Shown in pieces: positions 53,225-64,000 of a stretch of DNA of 64,000 nucleotides. How positions within the stretch are numbered: the first letter of the stretch is position 1; every line of letters starts with the position of its first letter. This DNA is from Helopsaltes ochotensis (lineage: Eukaryota; Chordata; Aves; Passeriformes; Locustellidae), in assembly GCA_013400155.1 (NCBI GenBank), contig VXBM01000339.1, positions 496,001 to 560,000 on the forward strand. Reading direction: 5' to 3'. Under the pieces are notes generated by a model. It made no database searches. It had not been told where the DNA came from and saw only the letters and a list, made by a program, of their open reading frames with translations. Made by a program: the position numbers and the translations under genes.

Positions 53225-56200
53225 AATATCATATTCCAGCATCAAAACGTTAAGAATCAATTAAGCTAAGCAAAATGGGGTATTTTCAGTATGAATCTGT
53301 GTCACTGAAGTGCTATGCACATCATTAGCACACAAATGGTTTATTATTCCATTTTCCTTTTTCAGGATGACACACCGAAAACCAATATACAAAAAATGGC
53401 AACATTAAAATGTTGCAATTTAACTTATGTAAGATATTGTGCTAGCTCAAACTGACATCTGTGTCAGCTTGATGAAAACCAAATGTTACTGGGTTTTGCT
53501 TGTTTTTTTCCCCCTCTGTTTTGATCTATTGGACTAATTAGTTTGAAACCATGTATCAATTTTTCTACTAATAAACAAAAAATTCTGTAGAATCCTGTTT
53601 TACTCAGAGAAATGCAGTTCCCCTGAATTATAGAGGAAAATAATTTCAATTAAAAAATCCCTGGTGATTTCTTTGCATTCAGTGCACTTCAGTCCCAATT
53701 CTTCTTTCTGCCTCTGACTATATTTGCCTTGGCATGCTAGCAGAAAAATTGTGTCTTTTGGTCCCAATTCTGCATGATATGGAGGCAAAACTGTTGGGTG
53801 ATACCTGGACTAGTTTCACATCTCCATACTGGATTTACAGTTGAGATGCTGCCTCTCCTGGGATCACTCCTACATTTCCTACATTTGAGGACATTTTGTG
53901 TCTCTTTCCCTGAGAAGGTTTCTGAGTCTGCTCCCTGTACAGAGAATGGGCCAGTTCTTACAGGTGTGGGCAGGCCCTGAGGAGTGAGCCCTGGTGTGTG
54001 ACACTCAGGTTGCTTAGAATATACATACTCACTTTCATAGCAGGTGAGTTTCCAAGTGGAATTTGAGCTTGGCAGCAGCATCACATGAGGTTTAGACAAT
54101 CATGTGATAAATCAATGGTATCTATTCCAACAACCCAATCCATCCCGTCAGTGTGATATTTTTTCTTACTGTGCTGTTACACACGTCAATATCACACCCC
54201 CAACAGAGCCCAGTTGACATGTAAAGTTAAGTGTCAGATTGCTCGGGTTAGATGGACACATTCTCATCAGTTTATTTTTGTAATGAAAGCCCCTCTCCTC
54301 TGCACTAAGGCAAATTATAAATGACTACCTACAAAAGTAGTGGTAAAGTCAGAATAGACTGAATGTTAACCACCCTCTGAATCTGAGATCCTCAAAACTT
54401 CTGACCTAAATCTCAGCTGATGGGTTAGGAAAGTGTTTTGATACTGTTTCCAGAGCTGATGGCAGAGTTTCTGATTGCTCAAGAGAGAAGCAAACACGGG
54501 GCAGTCAGACAAAATATTTGCTGAATGAAGGACAGAAATGCTAAGAAAGAAATTACATTTCCCAGCTCAAGACAAGGTTTGTAACTGTATAAGGAAAAAA
54601 TAAAAATTAAAGTAGCTCTATCTTTGTTCTTTTATTTGCTGTCATGACGGCATTCCTCTTGTCTCTCTCAGGTCTCTACTTTCTGTACTCATGGACGTGC
54701 CCTTTCTTGTCTTTCAGACAGAAGCTTGGACTCCAGAGCTGCCAGGTGATGTCTATTTACAAATATTTCCCTCTTGACTTTCCTCTAGATCATTTTATTT
54801 CACACACACACTTTTTAACGTTATTTTCTTTTTCCTTGCCAACACTTATGAAACATAAATATGTTCAAGACCAAAAAATGTTAAAAAGAAGTGGCAAACA
54901 GAAAACCTGCAGGAGATAAACGAGATGAGAAGAGGCCGAGCTTTTTGCCAGGGATTGTAAGACTGTAAACTTTGTCCATAAAAAGGATCTGAAATAAGGT
55001 TTATAAACATCTTAAAAGTGCACAAAGAAGAGAGTTCTTCCCTGACAGATAAAAATAGTACAATGGCTAAATGGTATCTCACTATAAAACATAGCCTTCT
55101 ATGTCTGAAATGTTTACCTAGAGCTCATTATAGTCAAAGCACAGAAATTAGCAGTTCAACAACTGCCTTAAATTTGACCTAACTTACCCACAAGAGAAGC
55201 TAATTTTTATCTTAGAAATACTCATTTATTCCTTCTAGTTTTAAGTATAGTTCTGGTCAGAGATATCATTCCAGAACTGAAAATTAGACAAAATGATATC
55301 TTCTGGAGAAGATTTCTTCAGCCACAGATGTAGCAAAACCAAGGTAGTTTGGCAAAGTGTTTTGAAAAGGAGAGGAGGGACAACTAGGACCGTCCAGGGA
55401 GCACTCAAAATACCTGCAATGCAATAAACCCAGGAGAGAGATATCCAGTGGGAGCGAAAACATAAAAGTGTTAGAATGGCAGATTCATACTGACTTCTAC
55501 TTAATATTCTATTAAGCATATGGTTTTGACTATCTGATTTGAAACTGGAATTTGGCTTCCTCTGTCCGCAGGTGAGCACGTGTGGAGGAATAGCATACCA
55601 TAAGCAATTCAGAGGTGAAGATTAATGGCCAGAGACTGATGTAAAGATGATAAGGTCAGAAATTATTTCTCTCTTCTCATGATCTTTTCACTAGATGTAG
55701 GAGGTAAGCTGACAGAAACGTCTGCCCCAGAGATCAGCTGGAGAACCTAGCCAAGCACACAGGCTCCAAGACAGGAGACACAGCAGGAGCCTTCCCGGGG
55801 CTTCAAACAGAGATTTCTGCTGCAAGACGTTATTGCAAGAGTACATCCAAAAGGAACTGAACTAAAACCTACAGGATAACCCAGCTTAAACGACTGGAAA
55901 TAGCCCTAAATTCGTAGTAGCATATTTCACATGTACTGGATATTAATGTCAAGTCATAGTGGTTTCTCTTATCAGGAAGATTTATTTCTCTCAGAGTCTA
56001 TTATAACTATTGTCAAAAGAACACTTTACAAGAAACACAAATCCTCACTTCATATGGCAAAGGTCTTTTAATTTTGGTTTTTCATTATTTTTTCTTTATC
56101 TTTTCTCTGCCCTCCCCCCTACCCTATGTGCACCCTCCTGAACTGAGCAGCACTGAGCACTGCAGTGAACCTGCACAAACAGCACTGGCAGCTTGTTAAG

Positions 56201-56903
56201 GTTAAATGTGACAATGCAAAACCCATTAGGTGGCAAAGATAGAGGGATGGGAAGTGAATACGTGGAATCAGCAGTGATGGTCAAGCGCCCTTTAACTCAC
56301 TCTACAGCGTGTCTTGCATGACTGTCAATGAAACTGTAGTGTCTGTGTTACAGTCCATCTTGAAGCACAAGCCAAGTTAATATTTATGGAGCCAATAGTG
56401 CATATATGTACAGATGTAGTGAATCCAAGCATAAAAATTAGGTTTTTGTTATAATTCTCCACTGAAAAGGTAAGATACCACTTATTGCGTTATTTACTAC
56501 GTTTTTTTCTTTCAAGTGTACTAAGCTTATATGGTCCTTATAATTTTATGATGTTTAGCAGCACATCAAGACTGGCATAAAATTGTTCAGTGTGAAGGCT
56601 ATCAAACTAAATAGCAAATCATAATAGATGTACATAGCAAATGCTTTATTCATCTGAGTGTTGGGGAACCAAAGGTACATGCTTTTGCGAACAATGAAGA
56701 CAACATTTTAAATTTCTCATGCCTATTTAAACCTTTCCATGCCTTCTGAGGAGACAATTAGGAGCTCACACATCTTTAAAAAGGCAATTAATTTCAGAAA
56801 ATATAGTTCTCTCTTCAAGCACATCGAGATTTCTTGCCCCGGGGGATATTGGACAGTTTTCACATACAGTGCCTGACCTCCAGGAGATATTTCTCTGCGG
56901 TTG

Positions 56904-57131
56904 CTACCATTTAAAGACTTTGCCCTGAAGCTTGATTTGGAACTGGTACTTATCCTTCAGGCCAATTTTTTTAATGCTCTCCACTACTTGCAGTAATAGC
57001 CTTGAGGTTTTTGGTTCTAGTCTAACTGCTGATCCATACCTCCACAGGACTTGGCATCTTAAACACACCGCCCTCCTGAACTCATCCCCAGTCCCAGAGC
57101 ACTTGCCATCTTTCCTCTTGATAAATAGCAC
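56904..57131 (-). other. Coding-like stretch, status unknown
   Basis: A minus-strand frame of 75 codons ends in TAG at 56904-56906. Its leftmost start codon would be GTG, so as a eukaryotic feature it could only be a terminal exon, not a complete gene. The last third (ending KLQGKVFKW) uses codons with G or C at many third positions (CTG AAG GAT AAG TAC CAG TTC), which is unlike the AT-rich background. I recognise no protein family, and the plus strand is also open over the same bases (56932-57141). It could be a last exon, a decayed retrocopy or chance. Confidence 0.2.
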
Positions 57132-59258
57132 TATTACATGAAAAATGATCCTGACAAACTGTCAAGTGATATACACTGAACAGCTTCTTCCATCCTACAT
57201 TACAGCTAGGAGGAAGCCCCTGAGAAATCCCTGTTGTTTCTACTTCCCTGCAGTACACCCTATAACCCAAAGCTGGACTGATCTCCTCTCTGGTAGGTCT
57301 GTATTTACTGGTAGGGATTTAAGTTTTTTCTCTTCAGCCTCCTCAGAGGTTGGTGAGACTCATGGCATGCTGCCCACTGGTCTCAGAGCTTTCCAGTTGC
57401 CCCCAGTTCTTTGAGACAATGTAATGGTGCCCAGGTTGCCTGTCCTCTCAGGCCTGAATGAGAGTCCTGAGGCACCCTGCCTTTCCAGATCAGCAGATCT
57501 GCTTTTCTGAGCCCGACTCTTGACCTCCCCCAAAGCAGCTGGACCTTGCAAGTGAGCCTCCTTCCTTGCTGGGAAGAAGCTCTGCTCTGTACGGATCTCT
57601 ACTGCACATAATTGCTTTGAGCAAGGTCTTCCACATCACAGAGAGGCTGCAGAGACCCTTTCTTCCTGAATTTCAGCTACTTATCTACAGAAACTGACAT
57701 GGAACAGTGAAAAAAATCAGAGGTAAAGAATGAGATTAGAGCCCCTCTCCAGAATTATGCAGAGCTAAACCTAGAGCTTATGACATCCACAGGATAAATG
57801 TACCCTCTTTGATGGTGTTTTTTTTTCTGTCTGCCCATGGAAGGAGCGTCTGATATTTGAACTTTTCTATATTTCTGCATTTTTTCCAGAAGGAAAGAGC
57901 CATTTCTAAAATAAATTTTCATGTTCAGTGTAATAGCCACTTTTTCTGAAAAAAGTAATATAAATTAATGCATATTTAAAGAATATTTGGAGGAGAAAAT
58001 TCAAAAAAACTGCTGCATTTAAAAACCTACCATTCCTCTACAGACATACAGAAAAATCAATGGAAAATTAGTGAATAAAATAATTAACTACTTTTGTTTC
58101 TTACTAAAAGTCAAAGAATCATTTTCATGAGAAATGTAGAAAGCAGGCACTTGGCAAACCAATAGATAAACAGCTACAAGTAACATTGTCATTTAGCTAT
58201 TAATTCACTATAAAGTCTAAGCATCAATAAACACTTCACATGTATAAAAACTCCAAATGTTATATTGTTATATTTAAATAATGATCTATTTACCCATTCA
58301 ATTCAGTGGATTTTTCTCCCCTCCTACATCCTAAGACAGCCTGTTTCTCTCGATTTATTCAAGTTATTTTTCCCTTTTTTACAGTCTAATAGCAAACGAC
58401 TCAAAAATATGATAATATATATTGAATCTCAATGGCACTGGTTATTTGTGGTTACTCAGCTGTGTGAGGGGAGTCTGTTCTGTGCAGCGAGGCAGGGAGT
58501 AAATTTGCACTCTCCCTACAAGTGCCTTCCCATGCAATACATAAACATTTGGCCTTAAAACTTGCCTTCCCATGGGATAACGCAAAGAAAGGCATTAGCC
58601 CAAAGCGCCTTCACGCACAACTGAAACAGATACCCAGAGGTTTCATTTTCTGGAGTATTCTCTTGTGTTTGGAAAGAACACTTCTATTGACTAGATATAG
58701 TGAAAAAGTAGGAGAGTGCATTGCAAAAACCATAGGAGGTAGAAGCTTTCATCAAAAGAATATAAAATGGCAGGAGAGATACTCTTGCTGAGCTATTGGA
58801 CTGTATAATTGTCCGGGGATTTCTGTACTGAAGCTTGCAGAAGTTTTTCCAGTGAAACAGTTTTTCCACCAGAAAATGATAATTTGATACATTTGAAACT
58901 ATTCACAGCTGTACATCGATTTCTTGTAAATTCCAGATGGATCATGATTGAGACAACTTGCTGAGCTAGTATTTCCACTTGTTTTAATGTAACAAGAGTT
59001 GATAGCAAGCGTTTCAAATTTTTATTTCTTGAAGTTTGGTAAGGAACCTAAACATTAAAATTTCAACATTCCTTCTTTCAGAGGGTGAAAGAAAACTTTT
59101 TATTGTATCAGCAACTTGTGTGGAAGGACCATTGCCCCCTGCCTCGAGGCCTCCTGGTGCTCCTGCAATCTGCTGGAGGCCAACAGAGAGTTTGCTCAGC
59201 GGCTCTCACCCCTGCTCCAGTGTTTCCAACTGTTCACTTTATACCAAATCGGGGGTAC

Positions 59259-59276
59259 TGTGTGTGTGTGTGTGTG
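59259..59276. repeat. (GT)n microsatellite
   Basis: About nine TG dinucleotides, preceded by GGGGGTAC and followed by AGTGC. It is a potentially polymorphic simple repeat. Confidence 0.9.
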
Positions 59277-62127
59277 AGTGCATACACTGTGAAACTCTCT
59301 GATGCTTGGATTTTTTTTGATCCTGCCTAAGCCAGGAAAACCCACTTGTGCTATTCTGTTGCTCCACATAACTCCAAGTTTGGGAAAAATTCAAAACTTT
59401 GGGACTTCAGAATATTGCAAATAGGTAGCTTCCTTTTAACTCCTCCTCACACACTTTTCCACAAGCACCGATAGTGTCCACGTCTCATAGCCTCTTAAAA
59501 TTAAAAGTATTATTGACCTTTCTGTAGGACGAATTCTCTAGATTCTTTGTTCCTCTCTTTTCTCTCACAGGTTTTCTGGCTTTCAGATTTGGCAAGTAGC
59601 TTACCAAAACAAACACTGCATGAATGCTGAGAGAACTGCATCTGATTAAACGCTGGATGTTAATTGTAACCCTATTTCATTTCTATTTTTAAGCAGCAGA
59701 ACAGAATAATCTCCATTAAAAGTCTGACCTTTGAAAGCCACAATGCTTGAGATAAAACCTGCTCTGTAGCTAGGCCTCTTTGCTGGTACATGACGCAGCT
59801 GTCTCTAAGTGACAAAAGTGATTTCAGTTCAAGTAAGGAGTGCTAAGAACCACAGGTTAAATCAACTTCATTGTAGTTTGGCTTCATAGTTTCTGCTTTT
59901 TTTTTTTCCCAAAACTGAAATACTGAACAACTGTCTCTATGCAGAACACCTCCACAGCCTGCTCCAAAAACTTCCACAAGCATTCTCTCATGAAATTTCA
60001 GGCTTGCTCCACCTATGTCTGCAGGTTTTGGTGCAGCCTATATGGTCTATAACTAATTTATACTTATTATGCTTCCACTGTCAGCTTACCTGAGCAGTGT
60101 TGAGAAAAATACCATGCTGTATCACTGCACAGGTCTTGTCAAATAAATGCAGAGAGCCCTTGAGTATCTGTATTCTCAACCATATAGCTGAACTGAAAGT
60201 ACACAGAAACTCTTAAGAGTATGCCATGCTGCCTGTATGTGCCTTTATGCTGTGAAATACTTCAATATTGCAATAACATCTGCCAGCTGCAACTCACTGT
60301 GCTTCACATCCTTCACATCAAATCAAATGGCATAAGTGTGTGGAGCCAGGACTGGTGTCAGCTATTATGTGTCAGTTTTTCCTAAGGGGACATGCTGACA
60401 GACAATCAAAACTTTTCTTTAATATTTCTTATTGTGTTTCTGCTGTTGAGACTACCTGTCATGTAGCAATCATTCTTTGTGATGATGAGAAATAAAAATA
60501 AAACCAAAAAAAAAACTTGGATGCCCATCTCAAATATTTGGACTGAATGAAGTTTGCTCATTTTTGGGTTAGGCTTTGAGCAGTGGGTTGCTGTGGTGTG
60601 GTTGTGGACTCAGGTTAGTCATTTGGGGAATGACAGACACCCTTAACTGAAAATATAAGTCTCCCTTGCAAAAGTCTAAGTTCATATAGACACAAACTCT
60701 CCTAATGCACCACACTGGCTGTGGTGGAAGGATGTCACAGATGGAAATGTTCAGCCTGGATGGGCTGAGCATGCAAAATCTGGGTTTTATTTGAACTATC
60801 ATTGCAGGGCAATGAAATGTGATAACAAATACTTGTCATACCACATTGGTCAAAGTTGCAGCTTCTCTGGTGTAACAGCAAAAGAAAAGGCAAACAGGCA
60901 AGTAAAACTCCCAAGCTCAAATGAACCCTTCCCAAAATGTAAGTGTGGTCGTACCACATCATGGTACAGAGGACCTCGTGCAGTTGTGCCAGTGTTACAG
61001 ACAGACAGCCTTTGCCCTGGGCAGTGGCTAAGGTAAACTTTATATTGTTAAACTGATAATATACCATCTGCACTTTGTGGACAGAATTGTGGTCGTAGTG
61101 TGAATTAGGAATCTTGTAGTTTGAGAACCTCAGGTCTGTCCTCTATGCTTCGACAAAATACAATTTTTCCTGCAGGGTCTGCTATGCAAATTGCTTGTTT
61201 TTTACCAGAGCTGCTAATATTTATTTTTCTTTAAACAAAAGTATTTTCGAATCATACTCACAAAAGTGTTTGTTCAACATGACCTGCATGATACACAGGA
61301 TAACTAATCATTTTCTAGTTCATATAATAAAATACCCTTTTATTGGCTGCCATTTCATTGTCTGTGCCTCAGACATTTTCCCTTCTCATCTGCCTACATA
61401 TCCATTACTTTCTGCCTCTGCCCTGAGTTTCCTCTTCAGTTTTCCAACTTTATCCACTTGGCCAATGTATTCCACCCAAAAAGACCAGGTTCCAGTGGTA
61501 GTTCCTTTCCATGCACCCTACTCTTGATCAACTGTAGCCCTTTCTTTGCTCAGGAACTGCCAGGGAGACAGCTGGGAAGTCCAGACCAGAGTGCTTGAAA
61601 CCACCATACAACAGACAAAAAGAAAGAAAGAAAAGTAGTACAGGCTGGAGAAGAAAATGGGGCTCACACCCTGTTTTGGGAATGTAGGTGGTGGGTTCTG
61701 TAAGAATCTGGAAACCATAAAAGTGGTGGATGGGAGGATTAGGCTGGATGAGTAGAAAGAAAAGACAAAGCCTTGGCTTTGTGGAAGGTACTGCACAGAA
61801 ATGGAAAGAAAGAAAAATACATCAAAGCATTCAAGCAAACAGTAAGAAATTTTAGGATTAAGCTTTGCTGATCCAAACTTCAAAACTATTGGAGGTTCAA
61901 CCATCACTAATCTTGACCCCCTTCATTTATGAGAAAACAGGACCAAATAAAATCAGTTATAGGATTCTGGGCTACGGATATATCAAGTTATATCTCCTGT
62001 AACAAGATGCGGTGCAATGGCATGGCCTGCATTTCAGCTGTAGTAGCAGTCAGATTTCCCCCCTGAATGTCACATCTTACTATAATTTACTATCTGGAAG
62101 ACTTGTAATTAAAACCATATGCTTCAC

Positions 62128-62141
62128 TTTTTTTTTTTTTT
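62128..62141. repeat. Poly-T tract (14)
   Basis: Fourteen T residues followed by CCCC. A simple homopolymer. Shorter tracts of twelve to thirteen bases also occur at 31414-31425, 41974-41985, 49117-49128 and 50572-50584. Confidence 0.85.
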
Positions 62142-62697
62142 CCCCTTGTGCACATGAGGGATTCCACATTTCTATAAACTTTGCCAGTTGTAAACTCATC
62201 TCTCTCCCTCCACTAACCTGTGGCCCAACTGCATGTAATAAGAGTAATTTGGAGAATTATATTTGGTTACACTCTATTGCTAATTTGCTTCTTTCCTCTA
62301 ATGGTCTGAAGAGTACTGAAGCTAAACCAGTTAATCTGAAATAAGCTAAAACCGAAAGATACATTTTAGGAACAGGCAATTATATTCTTTTAATTAACGC
62401 TACATCACTTTGCAGTAACTTATGTGGCTTTTCTAACAGCAATGTGCATTTTAGGACAGATACTGATCTCTTTGGTGATGCAGAGTACATGTAAACCTGT
62501 CACACCTGAGGAACGTTGATACAGAGAAATCCCTAATGGGATTAATGCTGACATACCTGGCTGCATGCCACCCTTCTGCCCGTAGGTACATCTTACACAG
62601 AGTCACTACTGGAGTAAAGATGTATCAGAAAAATTCCTGCATTTTGGCTGTTGTCAGCTACCCTCCCAGGCACCCAGCTCTGGGCAGCCTCAGGGAC

Positions 62698-62760
62698 AGC
62701 AGTGATGGGTACAGCAGTGATGGGTACAGCAGTGATGGGTACAGCAGTGATGGGTACAGC
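62698..62760 (+). repeat. Minisatellite, 15-bp unit, four perfect copies
   Basis: The unit AGCAGTGATGGGTAC is repeated four times without a mismatch (62698-62712, 62713-62727, 62728-62742, 62743-62757), followed by a three-base partial unit. Because 15 is a multiple of three, each frame reads a regular pentapeptide (one plus-strand frame gives SSDGY repeats). The frame is not part of a recognisable protein, so this is best read as a noncoding tandem repeat in a GC-richer patch. Perfect identity between copies suggests recent expansion, so copy number is likely to be polymorphic. Confidence 0.95.
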
Positions 62761-63009
62761 CCTGCTTCCCCAGGGCCTGCAAACAGAACCAGCTTCTCTT
62801 GGCCTGTGTGTTAAAAAGATATGGAACACCCCAGAAGGAGTCATACTTTATCAGTCATTCATTGGACTGTAGAAATTTGGGCATTTTTTCCACACTGAAT
62901 GACAGCCCCATCAGCTGAATTTTTGGCTGGATTGTAGTCACTTGCAGAGGTTTGGTTTTATTTTTTTTTGACACTTTGCCTTTACACCCTATCCTTGTAA
63001 CAGGAGCAG

Positions 63010-63215
63010 AGAGCTGTCAGATAGGGCAGTGCAGGACAGAGACATTGAAGAAATGAGGGTTAGACACCATGATTCAAAACATTTTGATTCATCGCTGCGG
63101 CTAACTCCATCTCTCATCTCTGGACAGCTTTCTCCCAGATGTCTCAATAAAGACAGGGCCACATAACACAGGCTTTTGCCACACTGTCTGTCTCAGTCTC
63201 TCTCATCAATGGACA
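63010..63215 (+). mobile_element. Possible LTR fragment (weak)
   Basis: An AATAAA signal at about 63145 is followed by GACAGGGCC and, roughly 40 bases on, by a TC-rich stretch (CTGTCTCAGTCTCTCTCATC). This resembles the R-U5 end of avian endogenous retroviral LTRs. No TG...CA termini, primer-binding site, polypurine tract or gag/pol/env sequence is recognised, so boundaries are guesses. A solitary decayed LTR or plain unique sequence are both possible. Confidence 0.25.
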
Positions 63216-63289
63216 CGTGAGATGAGAGCCCTCCAAAGATCACAGCTAAACCTTACGGGTACAGGACGAGGGCCAATGGTTCAGTTAAT

Positions 63290-63814
63290 GTGACCACACT
63301 GCACTCCCTCTGCTCCCCTGTCGTGAGGCCACACCAGGAGTGCTACGTCCCCTCTGGGGTCTCCAGAACAGGAGGGACATGGACCTGTTGGAGAGAGCCC
63401 AGAGGAGGCCATGAAGATGATTAGAGGGAGTCCTCCATGGAAAGGCTGAGATAAATATGATTGTTGAGTCTTGAGAAGGCTCTGGGGAGACCTTGTAGCA
63501 ACCTTTCAGTACCTGAACTGGGCCGATAAGAAAGCTGGAGAGGGCCTTTTCACAAGGGCCTGTAGTGACAGGACAAGGGGGAATGACTTCAAATGAAAGT
63601 TGGTTTAGATCAGATCTTGGGAATCAATTCTTCACTGTGAGGGTGGTGAGGCATGGGAATGGGCTGCCCAGTGAAGCTGTGGATGTTTCATCCTTGGAAG
63701 CATTCAAGGGCAGATTGGATGGGGCTTGGAGGAACCCAGTCTAGTCAAAGGCTCCTGCCTATGCAGGAACTAGGTGATATTTAGTGTCTTGTCCAACCCA
63801 TTCTATGATTCTAT
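63290..63814 (+). mobile_element. CR1 LINE, 5'-truncated 3' end
   Basis: This is a 5'-truncated copy of a chicken-repeat-1 type non-LTR retrotransposon. The sense strand carries the well-known CR1 3' landmarks in order: GACATGGACCTGTTGGAG at about 63376, GGAGACCTTGTAGCAACC at about 63486, TTCACAAGGGCCTGTAGTGA at about 63550, TTCACTGTGAGGGTGGTGAG near 63632, GATTGGATGGGGCTT near 63714, and the terminus TTCTATGATTCTAT at 63801-63814. It covers the C-terminal end of the reverse-transcriptase ORF and the short 3' UTR. Small deletions and stops break the frame, for instance in the stretch after 63420, so it is an inactive fossil. The 5' boundary is uncertain by tens of bases because similarity fades above about 63320. 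I see no target-site duplication, as is usual for CR1. The subfamily cannot be assigned by eye. Confidence 0.95.
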
Positions 63815-64000
63815 TGCTTTATTTGAAAAACACTCATATTTCAGAGAAGAATATATTCCTTTCTAGTTTTTTCCCTCCTCCCCATCCAAAAATCCCTAAA
63901 TCCACCTACTGTACAATTTTTCAAGAGGACACGGTTTACAAGTATGTCTACTGGGATTATTCTTTTCAAAATCTTATTTTTATTGCTTAAAAGGTTTTCT

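Larger units (their letters stand above)
47311..56903. other. Mostly unique AT-rich DNA, no gene seen
   Basis: Besides the 24-bp duplication and homopolymer tracts, there is a direct repeat of AAACAGTAAAATGC at 47880-47893 and 47901-47914. A GC-richer patch lies at about 48500-48700. No exon or interspersed element is recognised. Confidence 0.6.
57132..62697. other. Mostly unique DNA, no gene seen
   Basis: A mildly GC-richer stretch spans about 57260-57560. A small 9-base tandem (CTTCACATC twice) lies at 60302-60319. The (GT)n and T14 tracts are listed separately. Nothing else is recognised. Confidence 0.6.

Noticed and set aside
62536..62872. Frames containing SSDGY or VMGTA pentapeptide repeats
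   Set aside because: The repeats are a by-product of the 15-bp minisatellite read in each frame; flanks show no protein similarity.
1..64000. tRNA, rRNA, snRNA genes and CRISPR arrays
   Set aside because: No A/B-box cloverleaf, conserved rRNA blocks, or regularly spaced direct repeats with unique spacers were seen.

Overview
The window looks like AT-rich vertebrate nuclear DNA, most probably from a bird. The strongest pointer is a 5'-truncated CR1 LINE (63290-63814) that ends in the CR1-type TTCTATGATTCTAT terminus. A second, older CR1 tail lies at 31220-31357. There is no bacterial-style gene organisation: every open frame is short (184 codons at most), uses non-ATG starts in some cases, and overlaps other frames on both strands. 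Low interspersed-repeat density, scarce CpG and many homopolymer tracts also fit avian intergenic or deep intronic sequence. The species and the surrounding gene cannot be read from the sequence.

Layout: 1-10.3 kb is mostly unique AT-rich DNA, with a G-rich patch at 3.4-3.75 kb and (TA)n and poly-A tracts at 4.4-4.8 kb. At 10.3-10.65 kb there is a GC-rich patch with a 14-base palindrome and a G-quadruplex-type G tract. At 12.6-12.85 kb a long pyrimidine tract ending in AG runs into a CpG-rich patch, the best splice-acceptor-like arrangement seen. From 13 to 46 kb the DNA is largely featureless, apart from relics of an old palindromic amniote repeat (22.03, 26.05, 38.89 kb and weaker traces), one CR1 tail and a few GC-rich patches. 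At 46.6-46.9 kb there is a CpG-enriched patch, followed by two long poly-T tracts, the first ending in the window's only N (47028). From 47.3 to 62.6 kb there are a perfect 24-bp tandem duplication, a 16-base C tract, a (GT)n and a coding-like stretch of uncertain status on the minus strand (56904-57131). The last 1.4 kb holds a 15-bp x 4 minisatellite, a possible LTR fragment and the CR1 copy.

I find no complete protein-coding gene, no RNA gene, no CRISPR array and no convincing undescribed system. The items worth following up are possible exons or conserved noncoding elements, which need comparative alignment and RNA-seq to settle.
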